Shown here: piece after piece, positions 10,396 to 19,813 of the stretch
Layout of the letters: each line of letters starts with the position of its first letter
Numbering within the stretch: position 1 is the first letter of the stretch
Source: Nannocystis pusilla
GTDB lineage: Bacteria; Myxococcota_A; Polyangia; Nannocystales; Nannocystaceae
Direction of reading: 5' to 3'
Assembly (NCBI RefSeq): GCF_026626665.1
Contig: NZ_JAPNKE010000002.1
Location: forward strand, 1,799,204-1,863,203
DNA length: 64,000 bases
Notes under the pieces: generated by a model
What the model was told of the DNA's origin: nothing
What the model saw: the letters and a program-made list of their open reading frames with translations, nothing else
Database searches by the model: none
Translations under genes and position numbers: made by a program

Positions 10396-12501
10396 ATGCT
10401 CAAGCAGATCGCCTTCGCCGCCGCCGTCGCGTTCTCGCTCGGCCTCTTCACCTACTCCGTCTCGGGGCTGATTCGCACCGTCGCGCTCGGCCGCCCGTCG
10501 GACCTCAAGGAGACCTGGGCCCAGCGGATCGCCAGCCTGATGGCCTTCTTCTTCGGTCAGGGCAAGGTCGTCGAGGAGAAGCGGAGCTGGCACCACCTGC
10601 CCATCTACTGGGGCTTCCTCATCCTGACGATCGCCACGGTCGACATGGGCCTGTCCGGCCTGTTCGGCGCGGGCATGAACCTCTCGCTGATCATGCCCGA
10701 CGCGGTCTACCGCGGCGTGATGGCGGTGGTCGACGTCGCCAACGTGATCGTCATCGCCGCGATCGCCTACGCGATGACGCGCCGCTTCATCCGCCCGCCG
10801 TTCGTGCCGCTGAGCCTCGACGCGATGCTGATCCTGTCGGCGATCAGCCTGCTGTGCATCAGCCACTTCGGCCACCACGCGTTCGAGATCGCGGGAGCGG
10901 GTCACTACGCCGGCGGAGCGCCGGTGTCCGCGGCGATCAGCGGCCTGTTCTCGGGGATGGACCCGCACTTCGCCCACATCGCTTCGGAGGTGTGCTGGTG
11001 GGTCCACATGGGCATCGTCCTGGCCTTCCTCAACTACCTGCCGTTCTCGAAGCACATCCACGTGCTGACCTCGGCGCCGAACATCCTGCTGCGCCGCCAG
11101 GGCCAGCGCGGGGCGATGCCGAAGGCCAAGCTGTTCGACGGCGAGCCGACCGACCCCAACGCCGAGCCGCTGTTCGACAACTGGGGCGTGGGCAAGGTCG
11201 AGGACTTCACCTGGAAGAGCCTCCTCGACAACTACTCGTGCACCGAGTGCGCCCGCTGCACGATGTACTGCCCGGCGTTCGCGACCGAGAAGCCGCTGTC
11301 GCCGATGCACCTCATCCACGACCTCAAGGACGAGATGAAGGAGCGCGGCAAGCTGCTGGTCAAGCTGCAGAAGGCCGGTGGCACGCTCAAGGACGACGCG
11401 CCGGAGGGGCCGAACAAGTCGATCATCGACAAGATCAAGGCCGACCTCGGGGCCCTGCCGCCGCTGGTGGGCGGCCGCGTCAAGGACGCGACGCTGTGGG
11501 CCTGCACGACCTGCGGGGCGTGCCAGGAGGTGTGCCCGGTGTTCATCGAGCACCCGCTGAAGATCCTGCAGATGCGCCAGCACATCGTGCTCAACGACGA
11601 GTCGGGCCGCACGCCCGGCGAGGTCACGCGCGTGCTCGGCAACATCGAGGGCGCCGGCAACCCGTGGAGCCTGCCGCAGGACGACCGCATGAAGTGGGCC
11701 GAGGGGCTCGAGGTGCCGCTCATCGACGACGTGCCGGACGCCGAGTACCTGCTGTTCGTCGGCTGCGCCGGCGCCTACGACGACAATGCGAAGAAGACCA
11801 CGCGCGCGCTGGCCAGGGTGCTGCAGGCCGCGAACGTGAAGTTCGCGGTGCTCGGCAAGCGCGAGAAGTGCACCGGCGACACGCTGCGCCGCCTCGGCGC
11901 CGAGATGGCGTTCCAGACGCTGGCGCAGGAGAACGTCGACACCTTCAACGAGGCCAAGGTCACCAAGGTGATCGCCTCGTGCCCGCACTGCTTCCACACG
12001 ATCAAGAACGAGTACCCGCAGTTCGGCGGCAACTACGAGGTCATCCACCACAGCCAGCTCATCACGCACCTGCTGCAGGCCGGCAAGCTCAAGCTCGACC
12101 ACACCAGCGAGCGCACGTTCACGTACCACGACTCGTGCTACCTGGGCCGCTGGAACGGGGTCTACGACGCGCCGCGCGAGATCCTCGAGCACGCGACCCG
12201 CGGCAAGGGCAAGGTCCAGGAGCTGCAGCGCAACCGCGAGCACGGGTTCTGCTGCGGCGCCGGCGGCGGCCGCATGTGGATGGAGGAGGAGCCGGCCAAG
12301 CGCGTCAACATCAACCGCGCCAAGGAGGTCGCCGAGGGCGGCGCCAACGCGGTCGCGGTCGGCTGCCCGTTCTGCCACACGATGCTGTCCGACGGCCTCA
12401 AGGCGCTCGGCAAGGACGAGGCCGTCGAGGTCATGGACCTCGCGGTGGTGGTCGCCCAGCAGTTGCCCCCCGAGGCGCCGCGCCCGGAGGCGAGCGCGTG
12501 A
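10396..12501 (+). CDS. HdrD/GlpC-like membrane Fe-S oxidoreductase
   Basis: 701 residues. The N-terminal ~230 residues form several transmembrane helices of the nitrate-reductase gamma/cytochrome b type. A soluble part follows with two 4Fe-4S motifs, [12 protein letters not shown] (about residue 281) and [12 protein letters not shown] (about 370). Two CCG-type domains ([17 protein letters not shown]) come next, as in heterodisulfide reductase subunit D. Such proteins move electrons between the quinone pool and soluble partners, often with electron-transfer flavoproteins; the partner is not in this window. The ATG at 10396 sits ~100 bp from the divergent metallophosphoesterase gene. The stop overlaps the next gene's GTG. 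Confidence 0.85.
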   Translation: MLKQIAFAAAVAFSLGLFTYSVSGLIRTVALGRPSDLKETWAQRIASLMAFFFGQGKVVEEKRSWHHLPIYWGFLILTIATVDMGLSGLFGAGMNLSLIMPDAVYRGVMAVVDVANVIVIAAIAYAMTRRFIRPPFVPLSLDAMLILSAISLLCISHFGHHAFEIAGAGHYAGGAPVSAAISGLFSGMDPHFAHIASEVCWWVHMGIVLAFLNYLPFSKHIHVLTSAPNILLRRQGQRGAMPKAKLFDGEPTDPNAEPLFDNWGVGKVEDFTWKSLLDNYSCTECARCTMYCPAFATEKPLSPMHLIHDLKDEMKERGKLLVKLQKAGGTLKDDAPEGPNKSIIDKIKADLGALPPLVGGRVKDATLWACTTCGACQEVCPVFIEHPLKILQMRQHIVLNDESGRTPGEVTRVLGNIEGAGNPWSLPQDDRMKWAEGLEVPLIDDVPDAEYLLFVGCAGAYDDNAKKTTRALARVLQAANVKFAVLGKREKCTGDTLRRLGAEMAFQTLAQENVDTFNEAKVTKVIASCPHCFHTIKNEYPQFGGNYEVIHHSQLITHLLQAGKLKLDHTSERTFTYHDSCYLGRWNGVYDAPREILEHATRGKGKVQELQRNREHGFCCGAGGGRMWMEEEPAKRVNINRAKEVAEGGANAVAVGCPFCHTMLSDGLKALGKDEAVEVMDLAVVVAQQLPPEAPRPEASA

Positions 12502-12836
12502 GCGAGGCTGTCCCTTCGGGCAGGCGAGCGCGGGCGCTGACCGAGGCGCTGACGGCCGCGTTCGCGCCCGAGCACCTCGAGGTGCGCGACGAGAGCCACA
12601 TGCACGCGGTGCCGAAAGGCGCAGAGAGCCACTACCGCGTGGTGGTCGTCAGCGCCGGCTTCGCCGGCAAGTCGCTGGTGGCGCGCCACCGCGAGGTCAA
12701 CGCGGCCGCGGCCGAGGAGCTGCGCTCCGGGCTGCACGCGCTGGCGATCGAGGCGCTGACGCCCGAGCAGTGGCAGGCGCGCGGCGAGCAGGCGGCCAAG
12801 AGCCCGCCCTGCCTCGGCGGCAGCAAGGCCGGCTGA
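12498..12836 (+). CDS. bolA: BolA family protein
   Basis: 112 residues from GTG 12498, overlapping the TGA of the Fe-S oxidoreductase gene. BolA/IbaG-like fold: [20 protein letters not shown], the conserved [20 protein letters not shown] segment with the family Gly-Lys, and [13 protein letters not shown] near the end. BolA proteins work with monothiol glutaredoxins in Fe-S cluster handling, which fits the coupling to a multi-cluster Fe-S enzyme. Confidence 0.9.
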   Translation: MSEAVPSGRRARALTEALTAAFAPEHLEVRDESHMHAVPKGAESHYRVVVVSAGFAGKSLVARHREVNAAAAEELRSGLHALAIEALTPEQWQARGEQAAKSPPCLGGSKAG

Positions 12837-12989
12837 GCCGGAGTTCGCGGCGATCTGTCTTCAGGGGCAGGTCCTGCCTCGCTTGAGAGAGCGTCTCGCT
12901 GCGATCGCCGCTGGCGCCGACGGCGAGCTCTGCCTCCGAGCGGGTCGTGACGCCGATGAGCCCGGAGGGCCTGGGCTCCTCGACGGTGC

Positions 12990-13218
12990 TCGCTCGCGCG
13001 CCGTCGCGGGCACGGGCATCGGCGAGACACCCGGCCGCTGACGGACATGTCTCGCTAGATCGATCATTCTCCTGTCCCGAAGGACAGGAACGAGCATCCA
13101 GCCGTTGCTGTTGCGGGCTCGAGCATCGGCGAGACGCCCGGCCTGCCGGCGGGCATGTCTCGAGAGACAGCTTTTTATTCTGTCCCGAAGGACAGGATCG
13201 GATGTCCCTCAGGACAGC
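12990..13218. repeat. Tandem ~104-bp duplication carrying 14-bp-unit hairpins
   Basis: Two diverged copies start near 13006 and 13110. Both contain GCATCGGCGAGAC, then C-A/G-CATGTCTCG, then a hairpin TGTCC-CGAA-GGACA (13071-13088 and 13180-13195). A third hairpin, TGTCC-CTCA-GGACA, is at 13203-13216. The run fills the convergent bolA/purM junction. The remainder (12837-12990) holds only a weak TGTCT/GGGGCAGG copy. Confidence 0.8.
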
Positions 13219-13223
13219 CCCGG

Positions 13224-14332
13224 TTACTCGACCTCGACGGCGCCGCCCATCCAGCTCGCGCCGGACAGGCGCACCTGCGGCGCGTCGGCGGCGGGGCGGG
13301 GGACCACGCGACCCAGCGCGTACGGCTCCTCGCCGATGGCAGCCAGCGCGCCGCGGACGACGTCGACGTGGGCGGGGTCGACGTACAGCAGCATGCCGAC
13401 GCCGCAGTTGAAGGTGCGCAGCAGCTCGCGCACGCCGACGCCCTGGGCGGCGACCGCGGCGATCACGGGCGGGAGCTCGAGCGACGAGAGGTCGAGCTCG
13501 AGCGCGAGGTCGTCGGCGAGCGCGCGCGCCGGGTCTCGAGCAGGCCGCCGCCGGTGATGTGCGCGGCGCCGTGCAGCGGGGCGTGCTCGAGCCCTCGCAG
13601 GGCCGCGAACGCAGGCTCGTAGATCCGCGTCGGCGCGAGCAGGGCCTCGCCGACGCTGCGGCCGGCGGGATCGCCCGGCAGGCGATCGGCGAACGACAGG
13701 CCGGCGTGGGCGGGGTCCAGCAGGGCCTTGCGCGCGAGGCTGTAGCCGTTGCTGTGGAGCCCGCTCGAGCGCAGGCCGAGGACGACGTCGCCGCTCTTCA
13801 CGCGGGTGGGGCCGAGCATCTTGGTGCGGTCGACGACGCCGACGGCGAAGGCGGCGAGGTCGTAATGATCGCGGGCGTACAGGCCGGGCAGCTCGGCCGT
13901 CTCGCCGCCGAGCAGGGCGCAGCGGGCCTGCTTGCAGCCGTCGACGATGCCGCTCACGAGGGCTTCGATGCGCTCGGGCACGACCCGGTCGCAGGCGATG
14001 TAGTCGAGCACGAAGAGCGTGCTCGCGCCGGTGACGAGCAGGTCGTTGACGTTCATCGCCACGAGGTCGACGCCCACGGTGTCGTGGCGGTCGAGCGCGA
14101 TCGCCACGAGCAACTTCGTGCCCACGCCGTCGGTGCAGGCGACGAGCACGGGATCGCCGACGCCCGCGGGCAAGCCCATGAGCCCGGCGAAGCCGCCGAT
14201 GTCGCCGATCTGCTCGGGCCGGCGGGTGCCGGCCACGAGGCGCTTGATCCGCCGCACGGCTTCGTTGCCGGCGCTGATGTCGACGCCCGCGCCCTTGTAA
14301 GTGAGAGGGTCCTTGCGATCCTGCACGGGCAT
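13224..14332 (-). CDS. purM: Phosphoribosylformylglycinamidine cyclo-ligase (AIR synthase; one frame break)
   Basis: Purine biosynthesis: ATP-dependent closure of FGAM to aminoimidazole ribotide. The ATG at 14332 gives MPVQDRKDPLTYKGAGVDI, then the ATP-binding GDPVLVACTDGVGTKLLVA, LLGGETAELPGLY and the glycine-rich SSGLHSNGYSLAR motif. The frame breaks near 13530, where HITGGGLLE should continue as NPARALADDL; one A appears to be missing. The C-terminal domain (FNCGVGMLLYVD) follows in the new frame to the TAA at 13224. Length ~369 residues as expected. purM is normally essential for purine prototrophy, so the break is likely a sequence error. Confidence 0.9.
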
Positions 14333-14425
14333 GACGCGTACCAAGGCGCGGGCCTCGCGGCAACGGCCTTGAAAAGGCGCCGGGTCGCGGCGATGATTCG
14401 CCCCGGCAAGGGAGCCAAAAATCGC

Positions 14426-15319
<894 letters not shown>

Positions 15320-15321
15320 TC

Positions 15322-15342
15322 GGACATGTCCATGAAGACACC
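15322..15342. repeat. 14-bp repeat units overlapping the folC start
   Basis: Cores ACATG (15324) and ACACC (15338) are 14 bp apart. The first is the exact palindrome GGACATGTCC and contains the folC start codon. Confidence 0.6.
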
Positions 15343-16549
15343 TCCGGCCTGGCAGCTGGCGCTGTTCGCCAGGCGCTCGCTGGGGGTGATCCGCGGGCTC
15401 GAGGCGGTGCGGGCGGCCCACGTGGCGCTCGGCCTGCCGGGCGCCGGGGTGCCGGTGGTCCACGTGGTCGGCACCAACGGCAAGGGCTCGACGTCGGCGA
15501 TGGTGGCCCACGCGCTGCGGCAACGCGGTCGGCGGGTTGGCCTCTACACGAGCCCGCACCTGCATCGAGTGGGCGAGCGGATCCGGCTCGACGGGGTGCC
15601 GCTCACTGATTCGGCGATGGAGCAGCTGGTCGAGCGCGTGCTGCGGCTCGAGGGCCCGGCGCTGCCGCGTCCGCTGACGTTCTTCGAGGTGCTGACGGCG
15701 GCGGCGCTGCTGGCGTTCGCCGAGGCTGGCGTCGAGGTCATGGTCTTGGAGACAGGTCTCGGCGGCCGCCTCGACGCGACCGGCGTGGTGCCGGCGACGG
15801 TGACGCTGATGACGCCGATCGACCTCGACCATCAGGCGTACCTCGGCGACACGATCGAGGCGATCGCGGGCGAGAAGGCGGCGGTGATGCGCGACGGGGC
15901 GCCGGTGTGGTCGGCGCCGCAACAGCCGGCGGCGGCGGCGGTGCTGCGCGCGGCGGCGACGGAGCACCGGGTGCGGCTCGAGTTCGTCGAGCCGCTGATG
16001 CGCGCGCCCGAGGGGCTGCCGGGGGCGCATCAGCGGGTCAACGGGGCGCTGGCGCTGGCCGGGGCGCGGTTCATCGACGCCGGAGTGACCGCGAGCGACC
16101 TCGACGGGGTGCGCTGGCCGGGCCGGTGCGAGCGGGTGCCCAGCGGCGGCGGGACCGTGGTGTTCGACGCCGGGCACAACCCGCACGGGATCGCGGCGCT
16201 CGTGACCTGGCTCGAAGGACAGCCGCATCCGCGGCGGACGATCGTGTTCGGCTGCCTGGCCGACAAGGACGCGCCGGGGATGCTGGCCCAGCTGCGGCGG
16301 CTCGGCGCGCCGATCTGGCTGGTGCCGGCGGGGCCGGGCGGCTACGACCTGGCGCCCTTGCAGACCGGCGAGACGCGGCTGTTCTCCGAAGGGATCGGGC
16401 GGGCGTTTCACGCGGCGTGGCAGGAGCATCTGGCGGCCGGCGGGAAGCTGGTGGTGTGCGGTTCGCACATGCTCGTGGGCCAGCTGCGCGAGGAAGTGCT
16501 GGGCGAGGTCGCGGACGAGCTGCCGCTCACGGACCCGCTCCGGCGCTGA
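15326..16549 (+). CDS. folC: Bifunctional folylpolyglutamate synthase/dihydrofolate synthase
   Basis: 407 residues. Mur-ligase-type ATP-dependent addition of glutamate to folates. P-loop VVGTNGKGSTSAMVAHAL, LYTSPHLHRVGERIR, GLGGRLDATGV, and the C-terminal FDAGHNPHG motif. The start lies inside a 14-bp repeat unit (GGACATGTCC at 15322-15331 contains the ATG at 15326); a second in-frame ATG at 15332 is possible. The element therefore supplies the start codon and ribosome-binding context of this gene. Confidence 0.92.
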   Translation: MSMKTPPAWQLALFARRSLGVIRGLEAVRAAHVALGLPGAGVPVVHVVGTNGKGSTSAMVAHALRQRGRRVGLYTSPHLHRVGERIRLDGVPLTDSAMEQLVERVLRLEGPALPRPLTFFEVLTAAALLAFAEAGVEVMVLETGLGGRLDATGVVPATVTLMTPIDLDHQAYLGDTIEAIAGEKAAVMRDGAPVWSAPQQPAAAAVLRAAATEHRVRLEFVEPLMRAPEGLPGAHQRVNGALALAGARFIDAGVTASDLDGVRWPGRCERVPSGGGTVVFDAGHNPHGIAALVTWLEGQPHPRRTIVFGCLADKDAPGMLAQLRRLGAPIWLVPAGPGGYDLAPLQTGETRLFSEGIGRAFHAAWQEHLAAGGKLVVCGSHMLVGQLREEVLGEVADELPLTDPLRR

Positions 16550-16559
16550 GGCGAGGCGC

Positions 16560-16578
16560 AGCTGTCCTTGTGGACAGG
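16560..16578. repeat. 14-bp repeat hairpin after folC
   Basis: TGTCC-TTGT-GGACA (16563-16576), 14 bp downstream of the folC stop. It may end the accD-folC transcript. The rest of the 16550-16782 gap shows only short CCGTGAGCGA repeats. Confidence 0.7.
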
Positions 16579-16782
16579 CGCGGGCCCGTGAGCGAAGGCC
16601 GGCAAACGTCGGGTCGATGCACGGGCAGCGCGCGGCCCGGTCCTGCGGGACGTCGGCGAGCCGCCGTCGACCCGTGAGCGAGTCGGTCCGCGACTCGCAC
16701 CTGCGGACGGGGCGCGAGGCGCTGCAGGGGCATGGATCGCGCGGGCGATTGCGCGTACAAGATCGTGAAGCCGAGGCGAACG

Positions 16783-17424
16783 ATGGCGCAGACGCGACCG
16801 CTCCCTTACGACACCGACGCTGCGGCGGTTCACCTGCGCCGCAGTCACAAGGCGATGAAGCGGCTGATCGATCGGCTCGGGCCGATCACGTTGCGGCGCG
16901 ACGCGGGCGCGACCCCGTACGGGGCGCTGGCGCGCTCGATCGTGTTCCAGCAGCTGGCCGGCGCGGCGGCTTCGACGATCTACGGGCGCGCCTGTCTGCT
17001 CGGCGAGGGCGGCCAGTTCCCCGAGCCGGCGGCGTTGCTGGCGTTGCCGGCGGAGCGGCTGCGCGCGGCCGGGTTGTCGGCGGGCAAGCAGGCTGCCCTG
17101 AAGGACCTGGCCCAAAAGACACTCGACGGTGTGGTCCCGACGCTGCGTGCGCTGGCGCGGATGGACGACGAGACGATCATCGAGCGCCTGACGCAGGTCC
17201 GCGGGATCGGCCGCTGGACGGTGGAGATGATGCTGATCTTCCGCCTCGGCCGCCCCGACGTGTGGCCGGTCGGCGACTTCGCGGTCCGCAAGGGCTACGC
17301 GCAGACGTTCGGGCTGCCGGAGTCGCCGAGCCAGCGCGAGCTCGACGCGCTCGGGGAGCCGTTCTCGCCGTATCGCAGCGCGGCCGCCTGGTACTTCTGG
17401 CGCTCGCTCGACACTCAGACGTGA
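16783..17424 (+). CDS. alkA: DNA-3-methyladenine glycosylase, HhH-GPD family
   Basis: 213 residues from ATG 16783 (MAQTRPLPYD); an upstream in-frame ATG at 16732 would add 17 residues. HhH-GPD base-excision glycosylase: IVFQQLAGAAASTIYGR, the helix-hairpin-helix VRGIGRWTVEMMLIF and the catalytic Asp in WPVGDFAVRKG. Lacks the N-terminal domain of E. coli AlkA, so it belongs to the short AlkA2/MAG-like group. Removes alkylated purines. Its last 40 bp recur four more times downstream. Confidence 0.88.
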   Translation: MAQTRPLPYDTDAAAVHLRRSHKAMKRLIDRLGPITLRRDAGATPYGALARSIVFQQLAGAAASTIYGRACLLGEGGQFPEPAALLALPAERLRAAGLSAGKQAALKDLAQKTLDGVVPTLRALARMDDETIIERLTQVRGIGRWTVEMMLIFRLGRPDVWPVGDFAVRKGYAQTFGLPESPSQRELDALGEPFSPYRSAAAWYFWRSLDTQT

Positions 17425-17720
17425 ACGCGAGACGGCCGCGGACTCGCGCAGCGCGGCGGCGTGGTACTTCTGGCGCTCGCTCGGCTCGCGGACGCCGGGC
17501 GGCCGTCGCTCACTTATGCGGCGCTTGTGACTTCCGGCGCTCGCTCGGCCCGCAGACGTGAGGTGCGCCGGGGAGGCCGTCGCTCACTCGTGCGGCGCCG
17601 CTTGTGACTTCCGGTGCTCGCTCGGCCCGCAGACGAGAGCTGCGCCGGGGAGGCCGTCGCTCACTCGTGCGGCGCTGCCAGAGACTTCTGGCGCTCGCTC
17701 GACCCTCGGAACGGAGCCGC
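17376..17720. repeat. Five degenerate tandem copies of the alkA 3' end
   Basis: The words CTTCTGGCGCTCGCTCG or CTTCCGG-type variants start at 17394 (inside alkA, coding FWRSL), 17467, 17531, 17608 and 17685, spaced 73, 64, 77 and 77 bp. Copies 3-5 share GGCCGTCGCTCACTCGTGC and TGCGCCGGGGAG blocks. The copies decay with distance from the gene. Confidence 0.85.
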
Positions 17721-18063
17721 GCGGCTCACTCGCCGAGGCCGAGGCGACGGCGGACGCGGGCGGCGAGGTCGCGGGCGCGGCCGGCAGGGCCGAGGGCGCG
17801 CGGCGGGGGGCGCCGGGGAGGCTGTCCGGTTGGACCTGGCGCTTGCGACCTGTCCGAAAGGACGTGGTCGCAAGGGCAGGTGCTTGCATGAGCAGCTTGA
17901 CGAGGGCGGTGACCAGCTCGACGGGGCTGTCGGCGCGGACCTCGAGGCCGACCTTGCCGGAGGGGTCCTCGGCGGCGCCGCGCGCGACCGTGCGCGTGCC
18001 GTCGGAGCGGACCTCGATGACGATCCGGCTGACGATCGGGAGATCCTCGTCGGCGCTGCTCAT
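17584..18063 (-). CDS. Hypothetical protein
   Basis: 159 residues from ATG 18063. The first ~60 residues (MSSADEDLPIVSRIVIEVRS ... ELVTALVKLLMQAP) look like a real folded domain with alternating beta/alpha pattern. The rest is encoded by a 14-bp repeat run and by the alkA-tail repeats, and is low-complexity Ala/Pro/Ser. Another frame reads GRARDLAARVRRRLGLGE to a stop at 17726, which looks more natural, so the true C-terminus may be reached through a frame change inside the repeat run. No known family recognised. Confidence 0.45.
   Translation of the reverse strand: MSSADEDLPIVSRIVIEVRSDGTRTVARGAAEDPSGKVGLEVRADSPVELVTALVKLLMQAPALATTSFRTGRKRQVQPDSLPGAPRRAPSALPAAPATSPPASAVASASASEPRGSVPRVERAPEVSGSAARVSDGLPGAALVCGPSEHRKSQAAPHE
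17820..17880. repeat. 14-bp-phased repeat run, five units, with long hairpin
   Basis: Cores GGCTG, ACCTG, ACCTG, ACGTG and GCAGG start at 17820, 17834, 17848, 17862 and 17876. CTTGCGACC (17842-17850) pairs with GGTCGCAAG (17866-17874) around an inner GTCC-GAAA-GGAC stem with a GNRA-type loop. Lies in the 3' half of the hypothetical gene on the minus strand. Confidence 0.8.
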
Positions 18064-18158
18064 GGCGGGAAGCTAGCACGCCCGGGCGGAGTGCGCCGCC
18101 GCACCCGCGCGCGCAGCGAACGGGCGCAGCGTGACGTCGAGGCGGACGCCGCGAGAGG

Positions 18159-18745
18159 CTACACGGACGATCGCTCGCGGGGGCGCGAGGTCCCTTGTAG
18201 AGGATGTCGCAGCGGACTGCGTACTTGCGGCCGGTGGCGACGGCGCGGACCTCGTGCAGGTGCCGGTGCTGAAACAACACGCCGAGGCCGGTGTGCGGGA
18301 CCACGGTCTGCTCGAGGTGGAGGAAGTGAGTCTCGCCGCCGGTGAAGTCCTCGTTGAGGTAGACCATGAAGGTCAGCAGGCTGCGCTCGTCCTCGGCGCG
18401 GACGCAGGCGCCGTCGAAGTGCGGGGCGAACCGCTCGCCGGGGTCGTAGCGGTAGCAGCGGAGGCGCTCGTGGACGCCGAGGACGGTCATGGCGCCGATC
18501 TGCGGCGGCACCGCGGACCGGGCCCGTTCGAACAGCAGGGCGGCGAGCTCGGGGTCGTCGAGGATGACGCGCTTGTTGGTGCGGAGCTCGGGACGCAGCA
18601 CCGGGGCGCGCAGCATGGTGACCGGGGCGCGCACCGGACCGAGCGCCTCGATGCGATCGATCAGCGCGGCGCACTCGTGGGTCGTGAGCACGTCGTCGAC
18701 GGTCCAGACCGGCGGGTGTGACAGGTCGAGCGATCGGTGGTACAC
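18159..18745 (-). CDS. 2OG-Fe(II) oxygenase (prolyl 4-hydroxylase-like)
   Basis: About 195 residues from GTG 18745 (VYHRSLDLSHPPVWTVDD). Double-stranded beta-helix dioxygenase using 2-oxoglutarate and Fe(II). Metal ligands appear in FAPHFDGACVR (HxD) and LFQHRHLHEVR (distal His), with the 2OG-binding basic residue in ATGRKYAVRCDILYKG. The frame after DILYKG stays open into the next gene; the most natural end is the TAG at 18159, which needs one extra base near 18195. The substrate is probably a peptidyl proline or free amino acid but is not determined. Divergent from the redoxin gene with only 38 bp between them. Confidence 0.7.
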
Positions 18746-18783
18746 CCGGCCAGGATACGCAAAAGCGCACCCAGGAGCCTGCC

Positions 18784-19497
18784 GTGACCCCGCGAACCTT
18801 GCTCGCCCTCGCCCTCGCTCTGACCGCCTGTGACGGCGCCAAGCCGCCCGCTGCCGCCGGAACGCCGACCAAGACGCCTCCCGCCGACGGCGAGGCGAAG
18901 GCGGCGACACCGACGCCGGCGCCGCCGGCGAATCCTCTCGTCGACCCGGCCGCGGTGGCGGCGATCGGCAAGCCCGCACCCGACTTCACGCTGCCCACCG
19001 CCGACGGCAAGACGATCAAGCTGTCCGACCTGCGCGGCAAGACCGTGGTGCTCGAGTGGTTCAACCCCGAGTGCCCGTTCGTCAAGGCGGCGCACGACGC
19101 CGGCCCGCTCAAGGACCTCGCGGCCAAGACGACGGCGGCGACGCCGACGGTCACGTGGCTGGCGATCAACTCCGGCGCGCCCGGCAAGCAGGGCCACGGC
19201 GCGGAGGCCAACCAGGCGGCGGCGAAGAACTGGTCGCTGGCCCACCCGATCCTGCTCGACGAGACAGGCGCGGTCGGCCACGCGTACGGGGCCACCAACA
19301 CGCCGCACATGTACATCGTCGACGCCGAGGGGGCGCTGGTCTACCGCGGCGGCCTCGACAACGCGCCGATGAACGAGCCGGAGGGCGGCACCCGCGTGGC
19401 CCTGTTCGAGGACGCGCTGGCGGCCGTGCTGGCCGGCAAGCCGATCGCGCAGGCCGACACGCGCGCGTGGGGCTGCTCGGTCAAGTACGCGAAGTAG
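18784..19497 (+). CDS. Redoxin-domain lipoprotein (AhpC/TSA-like)
   Basis: 237 residues. GTG 18784 preceded by AGGAG at 18773. Signal peptide with lipobox LALALTAC, an Ala/Pro/Thr-rich linker, then a thioredoxin-fold domain: GKPAPDFTLPTADGKTIKLS, LRGKTVVLEWFNPECPFVK with one conserved peroxidatic-type Cys, and NTPHMYIVDAEGALVYRG with the cis-Pro. A second Cys sits near the C-terminus (WGCSVKY) and could be a resolving Cys. Likely an outer- or inner-membrane-anchored periplasmic thiol peroxidase or reductant. Followed by a terminator hairpin at 19541-19567. Confidence 0.85.
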   Translation: MTPRTLLALALALTACDGAKPPAAAGTPTKTPPADGEAKAATPTPAPPANPLVDPAAVAAIGKPAPDFTLPTADGKTIKLSDLRGKTVVLEWFNPECPFVKAAHDAGPLKDLAAKTTAATPTVTWLAINSGAPGKQGHGAEANQAAAKNWSLAHPILLDETGAVGHAYGATNTPHMYIVDAEGALVYRGGLDNAPMNEPEGGTRVALFEDALAAVLAGKPIAQADTRAWGCSVKYAK

Positions 19498-19540
19498 CGG
19501 CGCGCGCTCGCGGCCGGCGAGCACGAGGGTAGAGGGCGAG

Positions 19541-19567
19541 GGCCTGCACGAGCGCTGCGTGCAGGCC
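19541..19567 (+). terminator. Terminator hairpin after redoxin gene
   Basis: 10-bp stem GGCCTGCACG (19541-19550) with CGTGCAGGCC (19558-19567), loop AGCGCTG, followed by TTCGGCTGTTCTT. Confidence 0.6.
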
Positions 19568-19710
19568 TTCGGCTGTTCTTGCGGGCAGGTCTTGGAAGTT
19601 CGCGGCAGGTGAGCGGGGCGGCCCGCATCTGGCGAGCAGAGGCGCTCGGCCGGAGGAGAGACGAGGCGTCTCGTGCACGGGCCGGTGCTCGCGCGGCGGA
19701 CGAAACGTCG

Positions 19711-19745
19711 GGACATGTCCTGAGATTTCTGTCCGCGAGGACATG
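19711..19745. repeat. 14-bp-phased repeat run, three units
   Basis: Perfect palindrome GGACATGTCC (19711-19720), then TGTCC-GCGA-GGACA (19730-19743). Cores are at 19713, 19727 and 19741. Sits in the convergent junction of the redoxin and MopE-like genes; otherwise the 19498-19813 gap holds only the terminator. Confidence 0.8.
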
Positions 19746-19813
19746 CCCGAAAGCGCATACGAGAACGGCGCGGGCCCGGAGGGCGCCGCGCCGTCAGAGG
19801 CCGCGGGGGGCGG

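Noticed and set aside
10291..12378. 695-residue open frame opposite the Fe-S oxidoreductase gene
   Set aside because: Same shadow effect; the sense frame has intact Fe-S motifs and membrane helices.
13224..14332. purM, ftsY and trpS as pseudogenes
   Set aside because: Each needs only one base to restore a full family-typical protein and each is normally essential or near-essential; error is the simpler reading.
16732..16783. Upstream ATG at 16732 for alkA
   Set aside because: Adds 17 non-conserved residues and has no better ribosome site than the ATG at 16783.
18064..18190. Continuation of the 2OG oxygenase frame through 17726 as a fusion protein
   Set aside because: The continuation is Arg/Pro-rich and overlaps another gene's conserved N-terminal domain in a different frame.
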